Below, one piece after another: positions 9,150 to 20,331 of a stretch of DNA of 64,000 nt; the stretch's first letter is position 1, and every line of letters starts with the position of its first letter. The stretch is from Bactericera cockerelli (lineage: Eukaryota; Arthropoda; Insecta; Hemiptera; Triozidae). The notes under the pieces were generated by a model. It was not told where the DNA came from and ran no database searches. It saw nothing but the letters and a program-made list of their open reading frames with translations. The DNA is taken from contig CM044966.1 of the NCBI GenBank assembly GCA_024516035.1, positions 21,212,576 through 21,276,575 on the forward strand, written 5' to 3'. The position numbers and the translations under genes were made by a program.

Positions 9150-12100
9150 CTGGACCCTGTATGGTGGGGTCGGCAGTGGCGGTTACTTCGTTCAAATTTG
9201 GGGATTGGCTTTCATGTCTTTGCTATCTGTGTGCCGATTTTTGTGTGGTTTCCGCGGTTGGAGGGGGTATGGGGGGTGTTTTTGTCCGGCGGGGGATGCA
9301 CACGTTGTGTGGGGGGACCTGTGCGTTCCGGTGGATTTGTCACTTGGTGTATATACTGAATTATCTATGCCTGTAGTACACATTTTTCATGTTTATTTTT
9401 TATTTTGTGTACTTTATTATTTTTAATACTTTTTTTCGTCCTTATCAGAATGTGTGTTGAATGTATGAGATGTACGGTTCTCATTTCCCTTAATCCTCCC
9501 TCCCCTTTCCTTTCCCTACCTCCTGTTCTTATACTTCCTCCCATCTCATGACCTCCCAACTTATCCTTCCTTTTGCCAACGCTTCCCAGTTAGATATCAG
9601 TGACAGTGACTCGAGTTCGGACCCCACCCACATTGGGTCTAATGACATTCTCACTTCTCTGTTACATCCTTACTCAAAGAACTTTACTCTATGTCACTTA
9701 AACACGCACTCTATGCGACCTCCGGTGAAGTTCACAGATTTTTCTGAGCTCTTCACTGGAACAAGCATAGACGTGATCTGTGTCACTGAATCTTGGCTGG
9801 ATCCCTCTATTCCCGATTCTGAGGTGTCTCTCCCGGGGTATTGCATTGTTGGCAATGATAGGCAAAATAAGTCTGGCGGAGGCGTCGCTCTCTACTATAA
9901 CAACACATTCCATTGCAAAGTTTTAGCTTCATCGCCCCCTGTCTACTCTGAGTCCCCTGAGTTTCTCATTGTCGAGCTCACGGTGAATACCTGCCCTACT
10001 CTCGTCGCAGTCGTGTACCACCCCCCTCGTGCTGGGACGCTGGATCAGTTCGAGGACTCACTCGAGCACTTCCTCCCGCACTATTCTCATCGTTTTATCT
10101 GTGGTGATTTCAATTGTAACCTTCTCTCGTCTTCTACGGAAAGCTTCAGACTCAAGTCTTTGTTTTCTTCGTTAAATCTTAATCTTCTACCACTTCAAGC
10201 AACTCATCGTACGCAAACCTCCAGCTCATTACTTGATCTTCTCGCCGTAGCCTCTCTTCAAGATGTTCTCACCCACGGACAACACGCTGTAGGTTCCTCT
10301 GACCATGATCTTATCTATGTCGCTTACTCTCTGTTTCCTAGTAAGCACAAGAATCGGGTTGTGACCGCGCGTAATTTCAAAAAATTCAACTCCGACCTTT
10401 TTCTTCAAGACGCACAGGCGGCCAACTGGTCAAGAACTTACGACTTGGAGGATATTGATGAAAAGCTTTCCTGTTTCAATGATATTGTCTTAGATCTCTT
10501 CAATAAACATGCTCCTTTTCGCACTTTTGTGGCTCACCACCCACCTGCACCCTGGATGACGAGTGAAATAAAACGTTTACTAAATAGGAGAGACAGAGCA
10601 CGACGAAAATTCGTCAGGTCGGGTTCCAGTTTGTACTTTGAGTATTTCCGTGTAGCCCGTAACAAAGCCAAACAAGCGATCCGAAATGCGAAAATTCGTC
10701 ACACACATGCTCTGTTTCCTCCTGATCTTCCTATTAACGAATTTCACAAAAACGTCAAAAAAATCCGTCCAAAGTTCAAGGAAGACCCCCCTGATGTTGA
10801 TGTGAACAGTCTTGTGGACTTCTTCTCTCTCACTCCGCAACCTGACCCACAAGCAATGGAAACCGCATCAAATCATTACTCTTCTCTGCCTCCGCCAGAT
10901 ATACCTAAGTTCAAATTTGAAGAATTCACCTACTCAGATCTGGTTAGACACTTGAAAAAAGGAAATCCTTCTTCTATGGGCTATGACCAGATTCCCCTGA
11001 ATTATTTAACACGTATGTTGCACATAGTGGCCCCCATAATACTTCACATTTTCAACTGTTCCATTCATCTTAAAATATTTCCCGCTGTCTGGAAAAGAGG
11101 ACTGATTCGACCGATTCCCAAAACAAAAAACCCCTCTGGACCTTCCGAATACAGGCCAATCAGTCTTCTTTGCTCCTTATCTAAGGTTTTGGAGCGTATG
11201 ATTCATCATCAAGTAACAAAATTTATCAATACTCACAATCTTTTGAGTCTCTTTCAGTCAGGATTCCGGTCTGGTCATAGTACTTGTTCAGCATTGTTAA
11301 AAGTTACAAATGACATACAGCTCTCTAGGGACAACAAAATGGCTACCGTTCTCGTTCTATTTGACTTTTCAAAGGCCTTCGACCTTGTTTCCCATCGTCT
11401 GCTGCTCTCAAAGATGCAAAACATCTTTGGTTTTGACCCCGACGTCATTGCATGGTTCAGATCATACCTTACTGAACGATTTCAATGTGTGTTGGGAGTC
11501 GACCAAAAAAAATCCAAATGGATGCCCGTGGTTTCAGGGGTTCCTCAGGGCTCTGTTTTAGGACCCCTACTGTTCTCGTTATTCATCAACGATATTCCTT
11601 CTTGTTTCTTGTCATCTCGCTTTCATCTATACGCCGATGACTTACAAATCTATTACTCCTTCGATCCTTCCGAGACAGCCGAGGCAGCCCAAGTCATCAA
11701 TAATGAAATCAGTAATCTCGTTACGTGGTCGAAAAAACAACGGTCTTAAAATTAACTCTTCAAAAACCAAGGTACTTCTAATCAGTAGCCATCACACTCT
11801 TCGGCGCATTTCTGTTCCATCTCCATTTATTCAGGTAGATGGAGACGACATAGAGGTAGTCGAATCAGCCAAAAACCTTGGTATTATGTTTGACCGCACT
11901 CTCAGCTGGAAATTTGAAGTAAATAATATTAGGAAGAAAGTCTTTGGGGCACTCTGGTCTTTAGGTCGTCTTAAAAAATATCTCTCGTTAAACACTAAAA
12001 AGCTTCTAATTAAATTCCACGTCTTGCCACTTTTCGAATACTGTGCCCCACTTCTCCTGGGAATTACTCAGGTAGAAGCGAATAGATTACAACGGGCACA

Positions 12101-12806
12101 AAATGCTTGTGTCCGTTTTATTTTCAACGCTAGGCGCCGGGATCACATAACTCCTTACTTTAACCGTCTTCAATGGTATAAAGTCGAGGACAGGAGAAAA
12201 CTCCTCACTCTATTCCTACTCTACAAAATTATATCTTCAAATTCTCCTTTATATCTGTTCGAAAAATATTGCTTCCGTTCCAACATCAGCTCTCGAGAAA
12301 CAAGGTCTCATCATCTCCTCCTTGAAATCCCATCCTGTAGAACAGAAGCATATCACAAGGAATTCCTGTCATCCTCAATTGCCCTTTGGAACTCCATTCC
12401 ACCCCCCATCCTCAACTGTAAATCTTTCTTTCGATTTAGATCCTCCCTTATTGAAGCTGTTGGCAAGAAAACAATCCCCCTTTAATCCTTATTATCCTTC
12501 CTCCTCCCTTAATGACTACCGTACCTGGTGTGAATGTATGATTGAATGTGATTTTTTTTTTTTTTTTTCTTTCTTTTTGCTTTTCTTCTTTTAACTACTA
12601 TAATTACTACTATTGTTATACTATCTTCCACTATTATTCCTTTTCTTGTTTTCTATTATCTTTAATCTGTAATTATTGTTATTTTATTTCCATTGTATTT
12701 ATACTCAAATAAATAAAGAGGTGCTTTGTTAAACTGTTGGCATAATGGGACTACCTGTCTTGCGCTGACAGTCTAAATAAAGCACTACTTATACTTATAC
12801 TTATAT
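8770..12806 (+). mobile_element. Near-complete non-LTR retrotransposon
   Basis: A G/C-rich leader of about 780 bases (8770-9547, with a T28 tract near 9121) is followed by the EN-RT reading frame (9548-12485), a 3' UTR with AATAAATAAA at about 12707, and a terminal ACTTATACTTATACTTAT repeat. Copy B of the duplication lacks it: tgtctactgatatgtgttaa runs uninterrupted at about 29262. A reverse 3' end of the same family (CTGTCAGCGCAAGAGAGGTA) lies at 28914-28990. The exact 5' junction was not resolved. No ORF1 was found. Confidence 0.85.
9548..12485 (+). pseudogene. Endonuclease-reverse transcriptase ORF, one frameshift
   Basis: Residues about 45-265 form an APE-type endonuclease: LNTHSM at the start, ICVTESWLD, a GDFNC motif and a SSDHDLI motif, which carry the usual catalytic Glu, Asp and His positions. 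The reverse transcriptase follows, with YRPISLLCSLSKVLERM, FDFSKAFD, SGVPQGSVLGPLLF and the active-site YADDLQIY (about residues 700-707). After codon 733 the frame breaks: an A6 run at 11732-11737 should be A5. Removing one A in the reading, the frame continues as ...NNGLKINSSKTKVL through 11637-12485, ending in ALWNSIPPP typical of the C-terminus. The open state of the rest suggests a recently active element with a single homopolymer lesion, or a sequencing error. The clade (Jockey/CR1-like) is inferred. Confidence 0.9.
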
Positions 12807-13108
12807 GTGTTAAAACTGTTATTATATATTTATAATTATTTTTCTCTAGCTTTTAATCATTAGCAGGAGTGGCTTCAGTGGGGTCAACTTTGGAATCTTA
12901 GATGGAACTACTCTGTTTGTAATATATTTCTAAGAGGTAAGATAAAGTTAAGTTTTCATATTTGTGTTAATTGATCGAACTACTGAGTTTGGTAATATTT
13001 TGAGACATTAATTAACATTCTAAGTATTTTAAGACATGTTTCAGTTTTTTTTATATAACAAAACAGGATCAGAGATATTTCGAAATGTTTCCCTCATTAA
13101 TGGCACAC

Positions 13109-13345
13109 AGGTTTCAGCATTAACCCTTAACCCGAAACACCGGTCTCAGAGACCGCTACAGTTTATCAAATCAAAGATTGACAAAGATCAAAACAAAGAC
13201 ATTTTGTTCACATAAATCATAATAACATTTATTTTGCCTTTAGGAAATTTTATGTGTGTTAAACTCGGTAAACTATGATAGCGGTCTCTCAGACTGGTGT
13301 TTAGGATTATGTACTAAAAAATCATGTTTTGGGTTAAGGTGATAG
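13109..13345. mobile_element. MITE with AACCCGAAACA-type ends (intact copy)
   Basis: Begins TTAACCCTTAACCCGAAACA and ends CATGTTTTGGGTTAAGG, about 235 bp, with GGTCTCAGAGACCGCTACAG near the left and GCGGTCTCTCAGACTGG near the right. A second copy occupies 33003-33178 plus 36952-36987 and is split by a LINE. Target-site duplication appears to be TTA/TTAA-like but is unclear. Confidence 0.75.
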
Positions 13346-14185
13346 GGTTATAATTATAAAAGTGTCCATTATAATTAACTAATTCTGTTTCATAATTTGC
13401 CCCTTAGTAGGTATGCCGTATGCTACTATACTTGGCAATGGTGTCTACTACAGAATAAAGTAACTATACAGACATTCATCTTAATCAGAAATTCCATTCA
13501 ATTTCCAAACCCTACACACTTGCAGTGTACTGAACAGATTCACTTACCCTGTGGTTGTGGAGAGAACTTGTGTCTTGAAATATGCTGGATAACAATCTGA
13601 AGATTTTGAAGTTTATTTGTATTAGTTTGGAGCCACTTGAAGGAAATTATGCCACGCCAACTCTCAGATGACTGATGATGAGAGAATTGAGAGTAGGGAG
13701 GAGTTTATTTCTTCTTTATACTTTTTTAAAACTTAGGACATCTTAATCTTGATAAGTTATTGAGTTGTAAGTTGGGATGACGTGCCTGAAGCTACCAAGG
13801 TAGCTATTGAGTGTGTTTTCCAATTTCCTTTCAAACTCACAACCCTACACCCTGTGCAGCTTATTGTGGCAGGGAGAGATAATCCAAGCTGTCAAACACT
13901 AATGAAACAACATAATCAACAAATAAACTTAAAGTATATCAAAATGGTGAAAACTCAGGCTAAAATTTAATTACAAATGCTTATGAATCAGAATAACAGG
14001 TAGAACAACAAGTCACAAGAACAAAGAATTTAAAAAAATATAAAATGATTTCACGAGGACAACACGAGTTGTCAATGTTATGATACGCCTTCAAAAAAAA
14101 CTTCATGCTATAGGTACCAGCTATACAATTTATTATCTTGGTAACGCCTTCAAAAAAATGTCACAACACGACTTTTCATATAACT

Positions 14186-16335
14186 AATAATAATAATAAT
14201 CCCGGTAAACGGGCTTGTATTAACGGAAAGAATCCTGGTTACAAATTACAACAGTAAAAACATTTACATGAAAATATGGTTACAATATCAAAGACTTAAA
14301 GAACAATTGGTTTTTAAAACAACGAAAAGTAAAATAAAATAGGTAATACCAAATAAAATATTCTTATTCAAGAAAAATTGTCAAATAAATAAAATAAACT
14401 AAAGTAAGATAAATTAAAATGACTAGAAAGATAGAAAACAAGTTAGGTATATAAAAAACAATAAACTCCACAAAATTGTTGAGATCGTCAGTCGTCAGGC
14501 CATTTCACAAGGTAAAAACCTTGCACGTCATAAGTTTAGTCAGGAACAAAACTACTGGGTGTGATTCTCAGCTCTCATCATTCTATTGAGAGGAGCATAA
14601 AATGTATAATTGGTGCTACACGAGGTTACGTAAAATGTATTTCCTCTCCGAAGTTTCCTATGACAGCTGAAAGACACTAAACTTAGTAATTTGGCACAGT
14701 CAACATCTCCGTCAACCAAGTTTTTGAGGAACCTGGAGTCAGCAAAAAGACGGCGATCCCTGAGTGATGCGACATTGGGACATGAAAGAGGATAACGATA
14801 ATTGAAGTAAGAGAGAAAGCGTTTTTGCACCCTACCTAACATTTGATCATAGATTTGGTAGTGAGGGGACCAAACAACGCACCCATATTCCAGAAGACTA
14901 CGGACCAAAGCAACATAAAGAAGTCGAAATGAATTTGAAGAGAGACCCTTGGAAGTTCTGAAGATATAGCCGAGAAGCCTATGACAACGCATGGAGAGGT
15001 TTTTAATATGTTCAGAGAAAGAGAGTTTGGTGTCAAAGATTATACCAAGATCTTTGATCTGATCAACATGCTTCAGTGCTTGAGAGTCAATATGATATTG
15101 AAAATCAATAATCTTCTTACGTTGAGAGAAGTACATGACGGCACACTTACTGAGAGTAAGCTGCAAACCATTGAATGTAAGCCACTGAAAGAAAGAATTC
15201 AGATCCTGCTGGAGAGATGAACAATCGTTAACAGAGGAAATGGACTGATAGATTTTGACGTCATCAGCAAACATCTGGAAAGAAGAATTGGTGATCACTT
15301 TTTGAAGATCGTTGAAGAAAAGACTAAAGAGAAGCGGACCGGAATGGCTACCCTGGCCTACACCCGAAGACACCTCAATATATGTGGACTTGAAATCACC
15401 AATTTTAACAAGTTGGGTACGTCCCTCAAGAGAATGTTCAAGCCAACGAAGATAAAACTCCCCGATCCCATAAGATCGAAGTTTAGCTATAAGAAATTCG
15501 GTATTGACTCGATCGAATGCCTTGGCCACATCTGTATAGACAGCATGAACATCTTTACCAGCTTGAAAAGCTGTCAAGATATCATGTTGGTAACACAGAA
15601 GATTAGTGACTGTAGATCTTTTGGACATGAAACCATGCTGGTGGTCAGATATGAAATTCCGGGAAGCGAAAGAAAGACGTGCAGATACCAGCTTATCTAA
15701 AACCTTGGGAATTGCCGACTGAATACATACACCGCGGTAGTTGGCAATATTTGATCTATCTCCCGACTTGTGTATTGGAAAGATGAAACTAGATTTCCAG
15801 GAGGATGGGAATTTTCCAGACGACAGAGATTTATTAAACAAAAGCATAAGAGGATTAGCTAAAGAGTTGGCACATCTTTTTAGAATGAAAGGTGGAACAT
15901 TATCGGGACCGGAAGAAAATTTAGATGGAAGAGACATCAGAGCTTTTAATACCTCGAAACATGAGAAAGAACAGGAGTTGAAATCAATAAGGTCCAAGTG
16001 AGGATACTCTGGAACCAAATGTTCAGAGCTCTCATAAGCTGATGAGAAGGATTTAGCGAACAAGTTAGCAGCCTCCTGCCCAGTGCTACTTGTTTCGTTG
16101 TTTAGAAACATATTCTGAGGAAAACCATCAACTTTACGTGTTGTATTGGCGAATTTCCAAAAGAAGCGAGGATTGAAGCGAAGGCTCTTATCTGATTTAT
16201 CAAGATATTCACGAAAACATTTTGTGCTAAGATAATTAGAGCGAGATCTTAATGATGAGAAACGAATGTAGTCGAATGTAACTCGAAAATACGTCCAAAT
16301 CCTCCACTGGTAACTCAACGATAACAGTTGGCTAA
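14186..16335 (-). mobile_element. 5'-truncated non-LTR retrotransposon, RT ORF 14552-16335
   Basis: Minus-strand ORF with RT blocks SGPDNVPPFILK, FIFPIHKSGDRSNIANYRGV, QHGFMSKRSTVTN, YTDVAKAFDRVN, SSGVGQGSHSGPLLF and active-site FADDVKIY, then RSLLEYGCVVWSP downstream. The frame is open for about 590 codons to a stop at 14552. Right of about 16335 the similarity to the related element at 33176-36950 stops, so endonuclease and ORF1 are missing. The 3' end on the left shows ATTATTATTATTA, a TAA-type tail. It is the same family as the intron 1 element, with roughly two-thirds identical residues by eye. Confidence 0.88.
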
Positions 16336-16344
16336 AAATCAATG

Positions 16345-16790
16345 AAAAATTTATAATCAGCATCTCAAAATCATTGGATTTGATATGTCACAACCCCTAC
16401 CTAGTATGCATGGTATTTAAAAAAGCTAGTCCCCTTTACGAAATACCAATAAATTCGGGCCGGGTACCAAAAATTCAAGTTATCAAACAAATGATTAGAG
16501 TATACCCCTATAATTTTTTTAGAACTAGAAAAACATACTCTATAAACATATTCATGACCTCTGTACAGAATTTCAAGTCTCTAGCTAGTGATATTCTTGA
16601 GATAATTTGTTCACAGACAGACAGACAGACCCACGGACCAATGGCTGAAACTTTGGATTTAGGGTCTGAGGACCCTAAAACTGAAAACTGACGATCGAAA
16701 ATTTTGGATGATTCCATTACTTTCCTTATTATAGGATAAGGAAAGTAAAAATACAAAGGACCAAAGTACAACAATTTTATGTTTCAACAC
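16345..16790 (+). mobile_element. Repeat with palindromic 3' terminus
   Basis: No gene seen. Ends with TTACTTTCCTTATTATAGGA then TAAGGAAAGTAA, a clear palindrome, and contains a CAGACAGACAGACAGAC tract. This organisation is common at 3' ends of insect repeats. The element class is not assignable here. Confidence 0.4.
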
Positions 16791-16844
16791 GATTTTCATA
16801 CAAAAGTATTGCGTGTAGAATGAAACATTATTTTCGCAGGCATC

Positions 16845-18000
16845 TCATGAAATGTAGTCCTTGAGCCCCGGTGTCAGGATCTCAACGCCCAGGTGAACTG
16901 CAGATTCCTCGCCGTTGCGAAGCATGTCCAGCACGTACAGCTCGCTTGCGACCATGTGGAGCGGGGGCTCTCCCGCCAAGACCTGGGTCTCCACGTGGCT
17001 TGTGCTGGCAGCGGCTGCGCAGATGGCGATGGTGCAGAACCTTTGGCAGGCTCTGAGGCGCCGGGCGATGATCCTTCTCCTGGTGTAGAGTTGGTGGCCC
17101 CATAGCGCCACACCGTATGTTGCCCTCGGGATGACGGAGGCCCAGTAGGTGATTCGGAGTCCCTCGGCTCTTGTGCCCCGAGTCTTGCTGAAAACTCTTC
17201 CGAAGCTGTTCTCTCCTCGACATGCTTCAGAAAGTATCCGCAGTCGTCGAGAATGACTCCCAGTAGTGTAGAGCAGCGGTGCCCAACCTAGGGGTCGCGA
17301 AGCTAAACCAGGGGGTCGCGAGAAAGCTTCAACCACTGAACTGGGGTCGCGGAAAAACCGCTGAAAAAAATTACTTGAAGGAGAAAAAAATATTTTCCAA
17401 ATCAAAATTATTATTAGTCTCTTTTTTAGCACTTTATTATTAGTAAGTAACGAAACATTTAAACTTCCAATAAAAAAACTTACCTCCCTTGAGAAAGCTT
17501 CAACCACTGAACTGGGGTCGCGGAAAAAAAAATATTTTCCAAATCAAAATTATTATTAGTAACTTTATTAGCACTTTATTATTAGTAAGTAACGAAACAT
17601 TTAAAATTCCAATAAAAAAACTTACCTCCCTTGAATTGTACTACCTTTTTTTGTTAGGGGGGGGGGGGGGGGGCGCGGCTTTTTTTTTTCTCCCTTCGAA
17701 GGGGGTCGCGGCTCAAAAAGGTCGGGTACCGCTGGAGTAGAGTACCTCGCCGCGTTGACAGGGGTTCCTCCAAGTTTCAGCGGCGGCAGCACTCGGGTGA
17801 TGCGTCTCCCTCCCTCCCTCCTGGAGAAGTCCTGAGTGAGATCCATTAGCACCTGTCCGGCGCGACTATGAGCCAGTTCTCTGCTGTGCATGTATTGGTG
17901 GCCTCCATGGCCGCTTGCCCTCTTTCGCTCACCTCCCTAGCCACAAGTCCGGTGATGAGGACAGTAATGTCGTCCGCATACGCGCAGAGGTACTCGAGTA
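16845..18000 (-). mobile_element. R1-like non-LTR retrotransposon fragment, split by a hAT MITE
   Basis: On the minus strand, 17735-18000 reads EYLCAYADDITVLITG (the RT active site), and 16850-17265 reads RITYWASVIPRATYGVALWG followed by RRLRACQRFCTIA and TQVLAGEPPL, the region after the RT domain in R1-clade elements (established motif pattern). Its G/C-rich codons contrast with the surroundings. The two halves flank the MITE at 17274-17734. Both ends are truncated and stops are present. Confidence 0.82.
17274..17734. mobile_element. hAT-type MITE, 461 bp
   Basis: Ends CAGCGGTGCCCAACCTAGGG and GGTCGGGTACCGCTG. The 8-bp flanks GTGTAGAG (17266-17273) and GAGTAGAG (17735-17742) match at 7 of 8 positions. 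CAG...CTG ends with 8-bp duplications are diagnostic of hAT elements. It contains a duplicated block (GTCGCGGAAAAA..., at about 17345 and 17517), G and T homopolymers, and no ORF. Confidence 0.85.
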
Positions 18001-18269
18001 CATGCTTTGATTTGAGAAGCAACTTATGGCGGAGATTTAGTCAAATACAACATATTGCATATAAAAGTGGTAAAAAGTCCTCTAATTCTGCGATACTCAC
18101 TAAATTTGTGACACAATAACACAAAGTAAAAACAAAGATATTATTATAATTGACTTTTTGTTCTATTCCTTGGGTTCCTAAATATCACCACGTTCGACTG
18201 ATAGTTTTTTTTAAACAAAATACTCGAGATTTGTATTTATTTGCATATTTACTTAAGATATAAGTTAAA

Positions 18270-18405
18270 GTTATCATATTTGTGTCAATCACAATCGTGA
18301 TGTCACAACTACACAAACTCGCTTTACTAAATATTTGCTGAACTTGGGACTTGAACCACCGACTTCCGTATTACAAGTCAGACTATAGTCTGGCTGGGGA
18401 ACGTT
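18270..18405 (-). mobile_element. tRNA-headed SINE (family F)
   Basis: Reverse complement of the 54339-54500 family: GGGACTTGAACCACCGACTT is the B-box region, and TTGTGTCAATCACAATCGTGATGTCACAACTAC is covered by its body (18287-18320). Confidence 0.65.
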
Positions 18406-18409
18406 AAAC

Positions 18410-18655
18410 AAGGAGAAGACCAGTGTTTCGCTTGAGGACTATGCAGAGACATACTAGACAACCCTCTCAAGTCAGAGGCCCGCAGTTTCCCAAGAGTTTA
18501 ATGGCTTCTAGAGAAAAAAACAAGTACTCATGATGGTTGATCACACATAGAAAAATGGGGTTGAGGACGAGCCAACTTTGAAATAAAGTTAGCTGGAGAC
18601 CATCATCCCCCCTCCAGTTGTAGCCGAGCTGGCTACAACAACCTTTTAGGAGAAA
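18410..18655 (+). repeat. Dispersed repeat G, ending in GTAGCC...GGCTAC hairpin
   Basis: Shares GGACTAT...GTTTAATGGCTT, ATGATGGTTGATCACACAT, GACGAGCCAACTTTGAAATA and the end TGTAGCCGAGCTGGCTACAA with 62850-62985 and 63745-63990 (+), and, in reverse, 29690-29780 and 54000-54200. It is not tRNA- or 5S-headed. Its nature is unknown to me. Confidence 0.7.
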
Positions 18656-18659
18656 TTAA

Positions 18660-19240
18660 ATTAAAAAATCCCTAAAAATAGATTTAGACCAAACCCTGCT
18701 CTTCTCTTTGAAACACCAAAACTAAATCACCACTGATGTTGTGCAACAACAAACCCGATAAACCCCCTCTATTTCAGTAGATTTTCATATCTCATTGGAA
18801 TCTACAGAAATGGAGTTGTCAGTAATAATTGCATGCCAAATAAATTTCATTTAGCCATTTAGCATGTGTAGAGAATTATTAAAACAAACAAAAAAATCGG
18901 CCGCCTTATCTATCGGTTTTTAACTTGAGGTATAAATACTACTAGCTGCTTGACCGTACTTCGCAAGGAGACGAAATTTCAAATTAACTAAAGCCTGGCC
19001 GTACTGCTGGACAGTCATTCCGTTTTGAATTTTTTATAATTATTGGTCTGGGCAAAGTGATAATGGTTTTGGGGAGTTCGATTCTCATGAACATTTTGAT
19101 ATCTTTTACTGTTTGGGCTGTAGTATTGTAAACAGACACTCCCTAATAGATACGTAGTCAGTCACGCACAGATTTGAGTTTTATTTAAAGATAGAGATGT
19201 CTTTTATTTTATTCTTAATCACTCATCTGATCTTCTCGTG
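18660..19240. other. No recognisable feature
   Basis: AT-rich non-coding sequence. No open frame, terminal repeat or RNA-like element that I can support. Confidence 0.5.
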
Positions 19241-19250
19241 TTTTATTTCA

Positions 19251-19354
19251 GAGCCCAGAGAGGCAGATCTTCAACCCGTGGTGACATCTGCATCCTCAGA
19301 AGATGATCTAGAGCTAGACAGCACCTCCCCACTCTGGTGTCTAATCAGATGCTA
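19251..19354 (+). CDS. Possible orphan terminal exon
   Basis: A good polypyrimidine-AG acceptor (GTGTTTTATTTCAG) precedes a frame that reads PREADLQPVVTSASSEDDLE and on through LDSTSPLWCLIRC to TAA. The acidic SSEDDLELD stretch looks protein-like rather than random. No upstream exon on the + strand was identified. A diverged tandem copy of the following sequence starts near 19430. It may be a real last exon, a gene relic or chance. Confidence 0.25.
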
Positions 19355-19519
19355 ACCAATGATTAGATTTAATGAACAATTTATTATCTTCGGTCTCTGA
19401 TTAGGTTGATCCTGTGATTTTATTTTTAGAATAGTTGATCTGGACAGCTCAACTCCAGGGAATCTGGTGTTTAACCATCAATCAAACGTTAAACGATGAT
19501 TAGTTTTAATGAACAATTT

Positions 19520-19897
19520 GCCTCTGATAACACAAAGAGGCGTAAACCACAAATTTTTGAAATCGTTTTTATTGCTTGGATTGAGTCTACTTGTGCTATA
19601 TTTTGTTCTCACAAATAGACGTAACCCAATTATAATCCAAAGAAAAGATACAACAAAAATTGAAATCAGGTGTATCCCTCATTTTCTCTTTTTCAGACAA
19701 ATCAAATAGGCGTAAATCGATAGTCACAGTTAAATAATCAAATTTGGCAACAGAAAAAGTTCGTATGGTCATTCACGGGTACAGGGAAGTGATAATGTTC
19801 CTACCGTGAACAGAAAATTTATGCACAAGAAAACTCATTTTGGCTCTCCTGTAAAAATTCGAAAATGTTGTTTACGCCTCTTTGTGTTGTCAGAGGC
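19520..19897. mobile_element. 378-bp MITE, 28-bp inverted ends
   Basis: Ends GCCTCTGATAACACAAAGAG and the complement at 19878-19897 (28 bp, one mismatch overall). It is inserted in one unit of a diverged tandem repeat: gaacaatttattatcttc at 19373 is the unfilled equivalent. The target duplication is not clear. Confidence 0.75.
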
Positions 19898-20037
19898 GAA
19901 TTATCTTGAGTCTCTGATTAAGTTGATCCTGTGATCTTAATATTAAAATAGATGGTCTGGCCCTCGTTCTAGAAAGGTTTCTCACTCACTAACAACTTGG
20001 GAGAAAATCCAACTTATATTACAATTTTTGGAGGCCA

Positions 20038-20040
<3 letters not shown>

Positions 20041-20081
<41 letters not shown>

Positions 20082-20330
20082 TGGGGTTTTAACGTCGCTT
20101 TCAACTGCCATGGTCATATCACGACGGTGGTTTTACCCTCCATTCGCAGGAAACTCACAAACCTGCTACTCACATTGACCTCACCCAGCCTGAGTGGGGC
20201 CGGGAAAAGCCAGCGTCACGAGAATTAGAATTTGAATGGTCACCCATCCAAGTCTTAACCTCGCTGGATGTGGCTTAACTTCGGTGTTCTGAAGGGAACC
20301 GGTGTATTCAACATGCCATCGACGCTGGCT
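20041..20330 (-). mobile_element. 5S rRNA-derived SINE
   Basis: Minus strand starts GCCAGCGTCGATGGCATGTT and continues GAATACACCGGTTCCCTTCA...CACCGAAGTTAAGC...GGATGGGTGACC, the order and internal-promoter-like motifs of 5S rRNA. The body (GGCTGGGTGAGGTCAATGTG, CGAATGGAGGGTAAAACCCC) and a long A tail (T tract on +) follow. Copies: 20332-20653, 31822-32008, 32812-32950, 48451-48733, 52015-52600 and 58395-58612. Confidence 0.88.
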
Positions 20331-20331
20331 A

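Larger units (their letters stand above)
90..14070. repeat. Segmental duplication, copy A (BTB-BACK-MATH locus)
   Basis: This block aligns collinearly with about 20780-30770. Landmarks shared in order are the degenerate mariner fragment, the SINEs near 1640, 3091 and 3443, the BTB reading frame, the minisatellite, the SINE at 6975, and the unique sequence at 12805-13980 that matches 29269-30690. Copy A is longer because of private insertions at 377-1240, 2131-2648, 2771-2897, about 3750-4690, about 8326-12806 and about 13109-13345. The other copy shows the pre-insertion sequence for most of these. Neutral sequence differs at a visible but modest rate, so the duplication is old enough for many later transpositions. 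Boundaries are approximate. Confidence 0.9.

Noticed and set aside
8850..9426. Protein-coding genes in overlapping frames (84-133 aa)
   Set aside because: Several frames are open because the region is G/T-rich with homopolymers. No family motif, and it is the leader of the LINE.
14981..16001. Plus-strand ORFs opposite the LINE RT
   Set aside because: Shadows of the minus-strand RT frame, without independent motifs.
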